From Bordetella parapertussis (GTDB lineage Bacteria; Pseudomonadota; Gammaproteobacteria; Burkholderiales; SG8-39): a stretch of DNA of 64,000 nucleotides. Positions 1 through 9,173 of this stretch are shown piece after piece. The stretch is from NCBI GenBank assembly GCA_945861875.1, contig CAMAWC010000002.1, positions 25,766-89,765 on the forward strand. The letters are read 5' to 3'. Within the stretch, counting starts at the first letter, position 1. Every line of letters starts with the position of its first letter. The position numbers were made by a program, and so were the translations under genes. The notes beneath the pieces are model-generated. The model ran no database searches. It had not been told where the DNA came from and saw only the letters and a program-made list of their open reading frames with translations.

Positions 1-979
1 GTCCGGCATCGCGCGGATGGCGTTGCTGCCAGCGCTCGGCCTGTTGCAGCTGGTCGCGTGCATCAGTGCCAAGGCATTCACCGTATAGCAACACGGCATC
101 TTCATTCCATTCGCGCTCCAGTACATCGCGCAAAATGTCGTGCGCCACTTTTCCCCCGCCCAGGCGCATGAACAGGCGCGCGGCGGCACCGGCCACGCGA
201 TGGTCAAGGCGCTCCGCCTCCTCGATGCCGCGCCAGTGACGGGTCAGGCTGGCGGCGTCAAGACCCTTGGCATGCAGGCTTTCGACCGTGGCATTGAGGC
301 GCAACTGTCGCAGCCATTCACGCGGGGCGGCGTCGCGCTTTTCAAGCACCTTGACCAGCCGCACCACCTCTTCCCAGTTTCCCGCGCCCTGCTCCGCGCG
401 CAACAGCATCAGCTGGCTTGAAATGCCGCGATGTCCGCCGTCATGCAATTGCCGCAACACGGCCCGTGCATCTTCGTAACGCCGCGCATCGAGCAATAAT
501 TCGGCTTCGGTGGAAAGGCGGGCCTGGCGCAAGTCGGCGTCTTCTTCGGCCCTGGACAACCAGACAGCGCACTCGTTGGCATCGCGCATCTTGTGCGCAG
601 CCCTTGCAGCCACCAGTGCAGCGAGCGTCGGATCACTTTGCAGGTTATGGGCTTTTGCGGCGAACTTGCGGGCGCGGCCCCAACGACCCTCGAACAAGGC
701 CTGCACCGCAGCGGCAAAAGCGGCGCGGCCGCCGGATTCACGCCGGCGTGCGCGAAACACCTTTACATGCGCCGGCAGGCGCAGCGTGTGCGAAACCAGC
801 CGCACCGCCCAATAACCGAGGATAAAGGCGCCCAGCAAGGACAGGAACACCAGCACCAGTGACGCCTCCACACGCCATGGCGGCGCGACGATGAGGACAT
901 AGCCGTCGCCAAAACGGGTCACCAGCGAAAGTCCGACAGCCAGCGAGAACACCGCCAGCAACCAGAACAAACCCCTCAT
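1..979 (-). CDS. hemY: HemY family haem-biosynthesis-associated TPR membrane protein (partial, C-terminus outside window)
   Basis: The reading frame runs leftward from an ATG at 979 and leaves the window at base 1, so the C-terminus is missing. The protein starts MRGLFWLLAVFSLAVG and has two N-terminal membrane segments (about residues 3-20 and 40-62). A cytoplasmic helical region of TPR type follows, with repeated AxxLxxAR-like helices (AARAAHKMRDANECAVWLSR is one). This layout, directly after hemX in a hemC-hemD-hemX order, is the classic proteobacterial HemY, an inner-membrane protein of unclear biochemical role tied to late tetrapyrrole synthesis. It is not the HemY-type protoporphyrinogen oxidase of Gram-positive bacteria. 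Its ATG overlaps the hemX stop in ATGA (976-979), which points to translational coupling. Confidence 0.85.
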   Translation of the reverse strand, partial: MRGLFWLLAVFSLAVGLSLVTRFGDGYVLIVAPPWRVEASLVLVFLSLLGAFILGYWAVRLVSHTLRLPAHVKVFRARRRESGGRAAFAAAVQALFEGRWGRARKFAAKAHNLQSDPTLAALVAARAAHKMRDANECAVWLSRAEEDADLRQARLSTEAELLLDARRYEDARAVLRQLHDGGHRGISSQLMLLRAEQGAGNWEEVVRLVKVLEKRDAAPREWLRQLRLNATVESLHAKGLDAASLTRHWRGIEEAERLDHRVAGAAARLFMRLGGGKVAHDILRDVLEREWNEDAVLLYGECLGTDARDQLQQAERWQQRHPRDAG

Positions 980-2046
980 CGCGGCGCTTTGTCGCGCGAA
1001 ATCTCGCGCGAAGTCTTGAAGTTGCGAACTGCGGCGAGGCTTTCGGCAAGTGTCGGCGGCTCGACGCTGACACCGGCGGCGGCCAACTGCTTCAGCGTGG
1101 ACATGGCGTTTGCGACGGGTTTGGCGCGGGTGTCAAAATGTCGGCCGATCCAGTCAGTCGCGGCGCGGATATCCTGGCGATAACCGCTCTGGTCACGCTG
1201 CAACAGCGCCAACCGGGCGTTGAGCAGGCGCAGTTTTACGTTCTCGCGCAGGAAAAACGCCTGGTCCGGCGCAAGCAGCACGGCTTCGGGCCGGTCGCTG
1301 TTTTGCACCCGCACCAGCTGGCGGATCTCCGCCCATATCTGGCTGCCGAGCGTGCTCCAGAATCCATCTCCGGCCGCCGCAGCCGTGCGTTTTTCATCGT
1401 GCGGTCGCCCCTCAAAAGCGAGCGGCCAGCCATCAACGGCACCAATCAGCTGCTCTATTTTCAGCGACAAACCGGTCAGGTCAAGATTGGGTGCCGACTT
1501 GAGGCTGTCGATATCACGGGCGAGGACCTTGCGCAGGGAAATGAACTGCGGACGATCGGAGCGCGCAAGCCGTGAGTCGGCGCTCTGCAGCGCCACAAGC
1601 GCGACCGAAACGTTGCCCGCCAGTTGCAATTGCTGGGAAGCGATGGCAAGGATTTGTTCAATTTCCGCAAGCACCCAGTCATCACGGCCGCGGGACAGTT
1701 CCTGGTACAAGGCCTCGAGCGCGACCTGCTGGTTCTGCGATTCCTGCAGCCGCGCCTCCATGAGGTTGAGCTTGGCCTCGGCTTCACGCACCGCTTCCTG
1801 CGCCTGCTTCGCGACAAGCCGGCTTTCCTGGCTGCCCGCGTCGCTGTCGCGCAGGCGCTTTGCCAACTCCTGTGACAGGGTGTCTATTTTCTGGCGCGTA
1901 TCCCACCACTGCCAGGCAAAAAAACACAGCGCCACAAGGACAAGCATTCCCAGCGGGGTGGCCAGATTGGCGGCACGCAAACGCGCGCCCAGGCCCCGCG
2001 GCCGGACCCCGTGTTGGGGAGCTGTCGTATCGTCCATATCAGTCAT
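976..2046 (-). CDS. hemX: HemX-like uroporphyrinogen-III C-methyltransferase-family membrane protein
   Basis: About 356 residues from the ATG at 2046 (MTDMDDTTAPQ). The frame is open further upstream, but those codons would run into hemD, so the start 20 bp after the hemD stop was chosen. A single N-terminal membrane anchor (TPLGMLVLVALCFFAWQWW) is followed by a long coiled coil rich in Q/E/R/A (roughly residues 55-115) and a helical periplasmic domain. This is the shape of proteobacterial HemX, which sits in the hemCDXY operon but has no proven enzymatic activity despite its family name. The operon hemC-hemD-hemX-hemY is closed by 4-bp overlaps at both hemC/hemD and hemX/hemY. Confidence 0.85.
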   Translation of the reverse strand: MTDMDDTTAPQHGVRPRGLGARLRAANLATPLGMLVLVALCFFAWQWWDTRQKIDTLSQELAKRLRDSDAGSQESRLVAKQAQEAVREAEAKLNLMEARLQESQNQQVALEALYQELSRGRDDWVLAEIEQILAIASQQLQLAGNVSVALVALQSADSRLARSDRPQFISLRKVLARDIDSLKSAPNLDLTGLSLKIEQLIGAVDGWPLAFEGRPHDEKRTAAAAGDGFWSTLGSQIWAEIRQLVRVQNSDRPEAVLLAPDQAFFLRENVKLRLLNARLALLQRDQSGYRQDIRAATDWIGRHFDTRAKPVANAMSTLKQLAAAGVSVEPPTLAESLAAVRNFKTSREISRDKAPR

Positions 2047-2066
2047 TGCACCATCGAAATGCGGGC

Positions 2067-2852
2067 TTATTTTGCCAGTCTGGCCGCTTTGGCAAAATAA
2101 CTTTGCATGCCATCGACAATACCCTTGTCCCCGGCGGCCGTGAGCTGCGCCTTGAGCGCACCGCGCCACTGCGCGCGTTCGATAATGCGCGGATGCGGGG
2201 CGAACACCGGCGTCACAGCGAGCAGTTCGCGCCCCGGTTCGCCGAGCATTTCAACCAGATTATCCATCGCCTCGCTGCTGGTAACGGTGATCGCGTCCAG
2301 CCGGCCCTCACGCCACATCGCAACAATCGGTGCGCCATCGGTCGCCGGCTTGCTCCGCTCGTAGCACTCGGCCAGCGTGACTTCGGCGCCGCGCCGCTTC
2401 AGTTCGGTGGCGAGCAACTCGCGCCCACCGCCGCCGCGAAAAATGATCACGTTGCGGTAAGTCAGGTAGGTCAGCTTGGCCATTTTGTCGAGCAGGCCCT
2501 CGCTGTCAAAGCGCGACGCGGGCACGATGACATTATGAATTCCCGCGGCGGCCAGGGCCGTCGCACCGCCGGGACCCACTGCGGCAACCTTCAACTCCTT
2601 GGGCCACGGGCCGGCGGCGGTCGCAAATCGCAGTCCGTACTCAACCGCGGTCGGACTGATAAAAATCGCCAGGTCAAAGCGGGCGAGGTCGCGCATCGTC
2701 GCTTCAAGCGTTTCAGGTTGCGCCGGCGCGCGGATCTCCAGCGCCGGGAACAATACCGGCTCGCCGCCACCGTCGCGCAGCAGCCGCATCAGCATGCCGG
2801 CCTGCTCGCGCGGTCGCGTAACCAGGACACGGCGGCCGTTAAGGGTTCTCAT
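2067..2852 (-). CDS. hemD: Uroporphyrinogen-III synthase
   Basis: 261 residues, the usual length for HemD, which closes and inverts ring D of hydroxymethylbilane to give uroporphyrinogen III. The N-terminus reads [15 protein letters not shown], the family's typical start, and the protein has the two-lobed pattern with [11 protein letters not shown] in the second half. HemD is poorly conserved, so position counts: it follows hemC with an ATGA overlap (2849-2852) and precedes hemX. Cytoplasmic. Confidence 0.92.
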   Translation of the reverse strand: MRTLNGRRVLVTRPREQAGMLMRLLRDGGGEPVLFPALEIRAPAQPETLEATMRDLARFDLAIFISPTAVEYGLRFATAAGPWPKELKVAAVGPGGATALAAAGIHNVIVPASRFDSEGLLDKMAKLTYLTYRNVIIFRGGGGRELLATELKRRGAEVTLAECYERSKPATDGAPIVAMWREGRLDAITVTSSEAMDNLVEMLGEPGRELLAVTPVFAPHPRIIERAQWRGALKAQLTAAGDKGIVDGMQSYFAKAARLAK

Positions 2853-3802
2853 GACAGGGCCGCCAGGATGCGATCCGCACCGCGGCCAACCAGCATTTGC
2901 GCGAGCGCCTCGCCCAGGCTCTCCGGATCGGTCATGGCACCCTCAAGTTCGGCGCGCACCACCTGGCTTGCGTCCGGCGCGGCAACAAGGCCGCGCAAGG
3001 TCAAGCGGCCGCCGGCGCACTCGGCGTAAGCGGCCAGGGGCAACTGGCAACTGCCGCCCAGCGCCCGGCTGACGGCGCGCTCGGCGCGTACACACGCGGC
3101 GGTTTCGAGGTGATTGAGCGGCGCAAGCCAGCCCAGCCATTCGGGCCGGTCGGCACGATACTCAATGGCAAGCGCGCCTTGGCCCGCCGCCGGCAGGCTG
3201 TCCTTGGTATCGATGATGCTGCGAATGCGCGCAGACAGGCCCAAGCGCGTCAGTCCGGCTGCGGCCAGCACGGCCGCCTGCACTTCGCCGCGGTCGATCT
3301 TGGCCAGCCGCGTGTCGAGATTGCCGCGCAAGGGTTTGATTTCCAATTGTGGAAAACGCTCGCGCAACTGTGCCTCGCGGCGCAGGCTGGAGGTGCCCAG
3401 CACCGCTCCGGCCGGCAGGTCAGCCGGCGTGCCGTAGTCGTTGGAAACAAAACAGTCGCGCGCATCTTCGCGCTCGGCGATCGCCGCCAGCGCAAACCCC
3501 GCGGGCAGTTCCATCGGCACGTCCTTGGCCGAATGCACGGCGATATCGGCGCGGCCGTCCGCGAGGGCGGTCTCGAGCTCCTTGACGAACAAACCCTTGC
3601 CGCCGACCTTGGACAGCGACCGGTCGAGGATTTCATCGCCGCGCGTGCTCATGGCAAAAATAGTGACCTCGCATTGAGGGTATAATTTTTGCAGGCGTTC
3701 CTGTACGTGTTCGGACTGCCACAGGGCAAGCCGGCTTTGGCGCGAGGCGATGACAATGCGTTCGGGATCACCGCCGGCATGACTAGTGCGACTGGAGTTC
3801 AA
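2849..3802 (-). CDS. hemC: Hydroxymethylbilane synthase (porphobilinogen deaminase)
   Basis: 317 residues. It polymerises four porphobilinogens into hydroxymethylbilane. The dipyrromethane-cofactor cysteine is visible as Cys252 in [12 protein letters not shown]. Other family signatures are RQSRLALWQ near the N-terminus, [17 protein letters not shown] and LGTSSLRR. The best start is a TTG at 3802: an in-frame TGA lies just two codons upstream and no ATG or GTG occurs before the conserved [11 protein letters not shown] block. The start lies only 16 bp from the divergent thioredoxin-like gene, so the two promoters must reach into each other's coding regions or leaders. It heads the hemCDXY operon. 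Confidence 0.95.
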   Translation of the reverse strand: MNSSRTSHAGGDPERIVIASRQSRLALWQSEHVQERLQKLYPQCEVTIFAMSTRGDEILDRSLSKVGGKGLFVKELETALADGRADIAVHSAKDVPMELPAGFALAAIAEREDARDCFVSNDYGTPADLPAGAVLGTSSLRREAQLRERFPQLEIKPLRGNLDTRLAKIDRGEVQAAVLAAAGLTRLGLSARIRSIIDTKDSLPAAGQGALAIEYRADRPEWLGWLAPLNHLETAACVRAERAVSRALGGSCQLPLAAYAECAGGRLTLRGLVAAPDASQVVRAELEGAMTDPESLGEALAQMLVGRGADRILAALS

Positions 3803-3818
3803 GGTTCAAAGGTAGATT

Positions 3819-4361
3819 GTGTTGATACGCTTCACTACCCTCATTCTAGCACTCGCCCTGACAGCCCCCCCCACAATCTGGGCCGCTCCGGGGGCCGCGG
3901 CGCAGGGGGCCACCACCCTGCCCCTGGCCCGCAACCTCGCCGCCGACGGGCGCGACGTGGCGGCAAGCAAACGGCCGCTGCTGGTCTTGTTCAGTGAAAC
4001 CGGCTGCCCGTGGTGCGAGCGCGCGCGGCGCGAATTCCTGCTGCCCATGCAAGGGAACCCGGATTACCAGGCCAAGGTCGTTTTCCGGCAAATCGACATC
4101 GACCAGAAAACCCCCCTGACCGCTTTTGACGGTGCCGCCACCTCGCACCAGGCCTTCGCCCGAGCCATGAAAATAAAGCGTTTCCCGACAGTGCTGCTGC
4201 TCGGCCCGGAGGGCGAAGTCCTCGCCGAACCACTGGTCGGGTTCGGCATCGCCGACTATTACGGCGCCTACCTGGATGAGCGCATCGACGGCGCCGCGGC
4301 AAAACTCGCCCGGGCGCCCGCAGCAAAACAGCCCCCCGAGAACAATCCGCGTGGCCGTTAG
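3819..4361 (+). CDS. Exported thioredoxin-fold protein with CPWC active site
   Basis: 180 residues from a GTG at 3819, preceded by AAGG about 7 bp upstream. The N-terminus is a cleavable signal peptide (hydrophobic LILALALTAPPTIWA, likely cleavage near residue 22), so the protein acts in the periplasm. The redox motif is C63-P-W-C66 in SETGCPWCERAR, followed by the cis-Pro region KRFPTVLLLG. The overall type is SoxW/thioredoxin_2-like, suited to reducing or isomerising periplasmic disulfides. The C-terminal tail is low complexity (AAKLARAPAAKQPP). It is divergent from hemC and overlaps the likely ppc start by 11 bp. The partner substrate cannot be told from sequence. Confidence 0.8.
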   Translation: MLIRFTTLILALALTAPPTIWAAPGAAAQGATTLPLARNLAADGRDVAASKRPLLVLFSETGCPWCERARREFLLPMQGNPDYQAKVVFRQIDIDQKTPLTAFDGAATSHQAFARAMKIKRFPTVLLLGPEGEVLAEPLVGFGIADYYGAYLDERIDGAAAKLARAPAAKQPPENNPRGR

Positions 4362-7107
4362 CCGCGACAAGGACCTGCCGCTCAAGGAGGACATCCGCCT
4401 GCTCGGGCGCATGCTCGGCGACACCCTGCGCGCGCAGGAGGGCGAAAAAATGTACCAGGTGGTCGAGACCATCCGCCAGCACGCGGTGCGCTTCCGGCGC
4501 GACCGCGACGAGTCGGTGCGCAAGCAACTCGAGACCATGCTCAACCGCCTGGGGCGCGAACCGACCATTTCGGTGGTGCGTGCCTTCAGTTATTTTTCCC
4601 ACCTCGCCAACATCGCCGAAGACCTGCACCACAACCGCCGCCGGCGTGCGCATCGCATGGCCGGTTCCGCGCCCCAGGAGGGCAGCCTCGCCCTCGCCTT
4701 TTCGCGGTTCAAGAAAGCCCATGTCAGCGCCGCCAGGCTGACCGAAACGCTGGCCAGGGCGCTGATCAGCCCGGTACTGACCGCCCACCCCACCGAAGTA
4801 CAGCGCAAGAGCATCCTGGACTGCGAACTCGAGATCGCCCGGTTGCTGGGACAACGCGACCGATCGCCCACGCCCGAGGAGCAGCTGGAAAACGAGGCGG
4901 CCCTGCGCCGCCTGGTGCTCACGCTGTGGCAGACGCGCATGCTGCGCCTGGTAAAGCTCTCGGTCAGGGACGAGGTCGACAACGCCCTCGCCTATTACCG
5001 CCATACCTTTCTTGGCGAAGTGCCGCGCCTGTACGCGGACATAGAGGATCTTCTCGAACGCGAGTTCCCGCAAAAGCAGGCACCCACCCTGCCGGCTTTT
5101 TTCAGGATCGGCAGTTGGATAGGCGGCGATCGCGACGGCAATCCCTTTGTCGACCACCAGGTGCTTGCCTACGCCGTGCGCGCGCAATCGACGGTCGCGT
5201 TGGAGCACTACCTCACCGAGGTCCACGCCCTGGGTGCCGAATTACCCTTGTCCCTGGGCATGGTCAAGGTAAGCGATGCCCTCGCCGCGCTGGCCACGGC
5301 GGCGCATGACGATTCGCCGTTTCGCACCGATGAGCCCTACCGGCGTGCGCTGGTGGGCATCTACGCGCGGCTTGCGGCAACAACGCTCGCCCTGAACAAG
5401 GTCGAGGCGCAGCGCAATCCGGCCGCCGCGGCCATACCTTACGCCGGGGCCGGCGAGTTTATTGCCGACCTGGACACCATCACCGCCTCGCTCTCGGCCA
5501 ACGGATCGGCCGCGCTGGCACGCGGACGGCTGCGGCGGCTGCGTCACGCCGCCCAGTCATTCGGCTTTAACCTCGCCCCGCTTGACCTGCGCCAGAATTC
5601 GGACGTGCATGAACGCGTGGTCGCCGAGTTGTTCCAGCGCGGCGCCGGGTTCGATGGCTACGCCGCGCTCGACGAGCCGGCACGCCAGCAACGCCTGCTG
5701 GCGGAGCTTGCCACCGCCCGCCCGCTGATGTCGCCTTACATCGACTATTCGACGGAGACGCAGGGTGAGCTGGCAATACTGCGTACCGCGCACGATATCC
5801 AGGCGCGTTATGGCCGGGGGGCCCTGCCCACGACCATCATCTCCAAGGCAACAGCGCCAAGCGACATCCTCGAAGTGGCAGTACTGCTCAAGGAGGCGGG
5901 CTTGCTGCGCGCCGGCCCCGCGCCGATGGCAGCGATGCATATCGTGCCGCTGTTCGAGACCATAGACGACCTGCGCAACTGCCACCTCACCATGGAGCAG
6001 CTGTTCGCCCTGCCGGGGATGATGCGCCTGATACACGACAGCTGGGGCGGCGTGCAGGAAGTGATGCTGGGCTACTCCGACAGCAACAAGGACGGCGGTT
6101 TTCTCACTTCCAGCTGGGAACTGTACAACGCCGAGGTGAAACTGCAGCGCCTGTTCGCCAGGCATGGCATCGGCCTGCGCCTGTTTCACGGCCGCGGCGG
6201 CTCGGTCGGCCGTGGCGGCGGTCCCAGTTACGAGGCCATCCTCGCCCAGCCGCCGGGCAGCGTGAACGGGCAGATCCGCATCACCGAGCAGGGCGAGGTC
6301 ATCGCCAGCAAATATGCCAACCCGGAAATCGGCCGGCGCAATCTTGAAACCATCGTCGCCGCCACCCTTGAAGCCACGCTGCTCGACACCGAAAGCGAGG
6401 GTGAAACCGGGGCTTTCCGCGACATCATGGATGCGCTGTCGGGCGACGCCTATGCCGCCTATCGGGGCCTCGTCTACGAAACACCCGGATTCGCCACTTA
6501 TTTCCGCCAGGCCACGCCGATCAGCGAGATTTCCGAACTGAAAATTGGCAGCCGTCCCGCGGCACGCAAGAAAACCGACCGCATCGAGGACTTGCGCGCG
6601 ATTCCCTGGGTGTTCAGCTGGGCGCAATGCCGCCTGCTGTTGCCCGGCTGGTACGGCGTCGGCAGTGCGGTGGCGGCCTATCTGGCGAAGGAACCGAAAC
6701 AAGGCCTGGCGCGCTTGCGCCGCATGTACCGCCGCTGGCCGCTGTTCCGTTCCCTGCTGTCGAACATTGAAATGGTGCTGGCCAAGACAGACCTTGGCAT
6801 CGCCTCGCGCTATGCCGCGATGGTCGAGGACGAAACCTTGCGGGAAAACATATTCAAGCGCATCCGCGCCGAATGGGATCTCACCTACGGCGCGCTGCTG
6901 GCGATCACCAACCAAAAGCAATTGCTCGAGTCAAACCCGCCGCTCGCCCGTTCGATAAAAAACCGCATTCCCTATCTTGACCCGCTCAATCACCTGCAGG
7001 TAGAACTGCTGCGCCGCCACCGTTCCGGCTCAAGCGATGAGCGCGTGCTGCGCGGCATCCACATGGCCATTAACGGCATTGCCGCCGGCTTGCGCAACAG
7101 CGGTTAG
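4351..7107 (+). CDS. ppc: Phosphoenolpyruvate carboxylase
   Basis: About 918 residues from the GTG at 4351. An ATG at 4276 is also in frame, but the residues it adds are low complexity and lie wholly over the preceding gene. The enzyme carboxylates PEP with bicarbonate to oxaloacetate, an anaplerotic reaction. Signatures are the catalytic histidine H146 in LTAHPTEVQRKS, GGDRDGNPFV, LGYSDSNKDGG and the glycine loop FHGRGGSVGRGGGP. The family-conserved C-terminus (residues ending GIAAGLRNSG) is intact. It runs convergently into the algR-like gene, and a 15-bp inverted repeat sits between them. Confidence 0.97.
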   Translation: MAVSRDKDLPLKEDIRLLGRMLGDTLRAQEGEKMYQVVETIRQHAVRFRRDRDESVRKQLETMLNRLGREPTISVVRAFSYFSHLANIAEDLHHNRRRRAHRMAGSAPQEGSLALAFSRFKKAHVSAARLTETLARALISPVLTAHPTEVQRKSILDCELEIARLLGQRDRSPTPEEQLENEAALRRLVLTLWQTRMLRLVKLSVRDEVDNALAYYRHTFLGEVPRLYADIEDLLEREFPQKQAPTLPAFFRIGSWIGGDRDGNPFVDHQVLAYAVRAQSTVALEHYLTEVHALGAELPLSLGMVKVSDALAALATAAHDDSPFRTDEPYRRALVGIYARLAATTLALNKVEAQRNPAAAAIPYAGAGEFIADLDTITASLSANGSAALARGRLRRLRHAAQSFGFNLAPLDLRQNSDVHERVVAELFQRGAGFDGYAALDEPARQQRLLAELATARPLMSPYIDYSTETQGELAILRTAHDIQARYGRGALPTTIISKATAPSDILEVAVLLKEAGLLRAGPAPMAAMHIVPLFETIDDLRNCHLTMEQLFALPGMMRLIHDSWGGVQEVMLGYSDSNKDGGFLTSSWELYNAEVKLQRLFARHGIGLRLFHGRGGSVGRGGGPSYEAILAQPPGSVNGQIRITEQGEVIASKYANPEIGRRNLETIVAATLEATLLDTESEGETGAFRDIMDALSGDAYAAYRGLVYETPGFATYFRQATPISEISELKIGSRPAARKKTDRIEDLRAIPWVFSWAQCRLLLPGWYGVGSAVAAYLAKEPKQGLARLRRMYRRWPLFRSLLSNIEMVLAKTDLGIASRYAAMVEDETLRENIFKRIRAEWDLTYGALLAITNQKQLLESNPPLARSIKNRIPYLDPLNHLQVELLRRHRSGSSDERVLRGIHMAINGIAAGLRNSG

Positions 7108-7114
7108 CGTGACA

Positions 7115-7155
7115 AATGGCTGGAAAGCCACGCCCAGAGCGGCTTTCCAGCCATT
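7115..7155. terminator. Strong inverted repeat between convergent ppc and algR-like gene
   Basis: A perfect 15-bp inverted repeat (7115-7129 AATGGCTGGAAAGCC; 7141-7155 is its complement) with an 11-base loop. It lies between two converging stop codons. There is no long T tract on either side, so it may be a bidirectional but not canonical intrinsic terminator. Confidence 0.6.
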
Positions 7156-7170
7156 ACCATGGTAACGAAA

Positions 7171-7947
7171 TCATTTCGCCAGCCCCTTGACCAGCGGCCA
7201 CTGGCGGCGGCTGATGGGCAGTTTTTCATCACTGCCGGCGAGCAGCACCGCCCATCCGGCCTCGCCCTCCTCCTCGGCGACGCGCTCGAATCCCCGTATG
7301 GCCGCCTTGGCCACCAGGCAGTTGCGATGAATGCGCACAAACTGCCCGGCAAATTCCTGCTCCAGGTGTGCCAGCGACTCTTCGAGAAGATACTCGTGCT
7401 GTGCCGTCTTCACCGTGACGTACTTGAGCTCGGCCTTGAGGTAAAGGACGTCGGTGAGCGGCAGCAACAGGATGCGCCCGCGTTCAACAATCGACAAATG
7501 CCGGCGCGGATGCGGATCAATGCTTGCCAGCAGCTCGCGGCTTGGCCGGTTATCGGCGCTCGCCGTTGACGCCTTGTGCAGAGCGGCGGCAAGGCGCGTG
7601 GCGCGCACCGGCTTGAGCAGGTAGTCGATGGCGTTGACCTCAAAGGCCTCGACCGCATACTGGTCGTGGGCGGTGACGAACACCACCGCCGGCGGCAGCG
7701 GCAGCTTGAGGGCGTGGCGCGCGAACTCGACGCCACTCATCTGTGGCATGTGAATGTCCACCAGCACCAGGTCCGCGGCCTCGTGCGAAAGCGCCTCAAG
7801 CGCGTCATAGCCGTTGGCGCATTCGCCGACGATGCTGTTCGGGCAGTCGGCGGCGGCGGCGTTGGCAAGATCGGCGAGCAACTCGCGCATGCGCTCGCGC
7901 GCCGGCGCCTCATCATCGACAATCAGGATGCGCAGCGGCGCGTTCAT
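7171..7947 (-). CDS. algR: LytTR-family response regulator (AlgR-like)
   Basis: 258 residues. The receiver domain (residues 5-125) carries acidic residues DDE at 11-13, phosphoacceptor D64 in VLVDIHMPQMSG and the KP switch in YLLKPVRATRL. The LytTR DNA-binding domain follows (about 155-255: LYLKAELKYVTVKT, RIHRNCLVA, WPLVKGL). This is the AlgR/AgrA architecture. The kinase partner lies directly upstream. In Pseudomonas the same pair (algR, fimS/algZ) lies between hemC and argH, and here both are again neighbours, which supports the AlgR-like assignment; its targets in this organism are unknown. Confidence 0.85.
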   Translation of the reverse strand: MNAPLRILIVDDEAPARERMRELLADLANAAAADCPNSIVGECANGYDALEALSHEAADLVLVDIHMPQMSGVEFARHALKLPLPPAVVFVTAHDQYAVEAFEVNAIDYLLKPVRATRLAAALHKASTASADNRPSRELLASIDPHPRRHLSIVERGRILLLPLTDVLYLKAELKYVTVKTAQHEYLLEESLAHLEQEFAGQFVRIHRNCLVAKAAIRGFERVAEEEGEAGWAVLLAGSDEKLPISRRQWPLVKGLAK

Positions 7948-7974
7948 TTGCGGCTCATTTGCGGCTCATTTGCG
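7942..7974 (-). repeat. Three 11-bp direct repeats across the algZ/algR junction
   Basis: Read on the minus strand, CGCAAATGAGC, CGCAAATGAGC and CGCAAATGAAC follow each other without a gap. The first contains the end of the kinase gene (CGC AAA TGA) and the last contains the ATG of the regulator. A single copy would give an ATGA stop/start overlap, so two extra copies have moved the genes 22 bp apart. Confidence 0.9.
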
Positions 7975-8991
7975 ATAAGGCATGGTGATGCGAATTTCGA
8001 ACTGGTCGCCGGCCGGGTGGGCCTCGAGCCTTGCCTCGACGTCAAACTGCAGCAACAGGCGCTCGCGAATATTGGCCAGCGCCATGCGATTACCGGCACG
8101 GTGCTGGTGCTCGGGATGGTAGGGGTTGGACAACAGGAAGTTCAGACTCCCCCCTTCGCGCGTGATGGCAATATGCACCACACCCGGCGCGACACCGGGC
8201 TCGATGCCGTGATAAACCGCGTTCTCGACCAGCGGTTGCAACATCATCGGCGGAATGAGGGCGTCCTCGGGCATGCCTTCGAGCCGCCAATCCACCTGCA
8301 GGCGCTCGCCCAGGCGCAGTTGTTCGAGTGACAAATAGCGCCGTGTCAGCTCGATCTCGTCGGTCAATTTGGTCATGGTGCGATTGTCGGCCATCAACAC
8401 GCGATACAAGTCGGCCAGGTCCTCGAGGGCGGCCTCGGCACGCCTGGCGTCCTTGCGGATGAGCGAGAGCACGGCGTTCAGGCTGTTAAACAAAAAATGC
8501 GGGCGTATGCGCGCCTGCAAGGCCTGCAATCGCGCCTCGGCCAGGGCCGGCGAAAAAGCCCGCGAGCGCAGCTGGAAATAAGCACGCAAGAACAGCATCA
8601 TTGCCACGCTGTACGCCCAGGAACGGACGAGGACGTAGGCATTGCCCTCCTCGCCCAGCAGCACGGCAATTTCGAACATCAGCAGGTTAAGGGCAAACAA
8701 GACCACGAGAATCGTGGCAAGCGCCGCAAGCGGGCGAATTCCTGCCAGCAGCGCTTGCCCCAGGTACAGCAGCACCAGCGTGGCGATGAGCACCGGCTCA
8801 ACGTAGGCGGCGCTTTCGACGAGCAGCGCAAACAGGCGGCCGGCACTGTCGGCCCGGACGCAGGCGGTGGCGAGCATCGCCGCATTGACCCAAAGCAGGA
8901 TGCGCGTGATCACGCCCAGATTGCGGAAATCCGGAAATGCCTCGGGCAGCGGTTCGCGCGCAACCGCGATCCGGGATTCCTGCCCGGCCAA
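7966..8991 (-). CDS. Membrane histidine kinase of the LytS/AlgZ (FimS) type
   Basis: 341 residues. Four membrane segments occupy about residues 30-140 (for example VLIATLVLLYLGQALL and ILVVLFALNLLMFEIAV). The His_kinase domain follows, with the phosphoacceptor H165 in RIRPHFLFNSLNAVL, and then an ATPase domain with a clear N-box (LVENAVYHGIE). The membrane domain has no obvious sensor fold. It is paired with the LytTR regulator immediately downstream and is divergent from argH, with about 180 bp between them for both promoters. Confidence 0.85.
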   Translation of the reverse strand: MAGQESRIAVAREPLPEAFPDFRNLGVITRILLWVNAAMLATACVRADSAGRLFALLVESAAYVEPVLIATLVLLYLGQALLAGIRPLAALATILVVLFALNLLMFEIAVLLGEEGNAYVLVRSWAYSVAMMLFLRAYFQLRSRAFSPALAEARLQALQARIRPHFLFNSLNAVLSLIRKDARRAEAALEDLADLYRVLMADNRTMTKLTDEIELTRRYLSLEQLRLGERLQVDWRLEGMPEDALIPPMMLQPLVENAVYHGIEPGVAPGVVHIAITREGGSLNFLLSNPYHPEHQHRAGNRMALANIRERLLLQFDVEARLEAHPAGDQFEIRITMPYRK

Positions 8992-9173
8992 CTCAGCCCC
9001 TCCCCGGAGGCAAACGGGCGGGCGCGGCCACGCTCCGGGATACGCTATTGATGGGAGAATCCTTTATACTTGCCATGCCGTTTTTGCAGTCAAATATCCT
9101 GATAATTCTGAGCTTTGCGCAATCATTCTACTGACTTTTGCATGCCGCATCCCACCTACCCTCCTATTTGAAC

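Noticed and set aside
2047-2169. Upstream extension of hemX into hemD
   Set aside because: It would overlap hemD by about 100 bp with low-complexity Arg/Gly/Cys-rich residues; the ATG at 2046 fits the known N-terminus.
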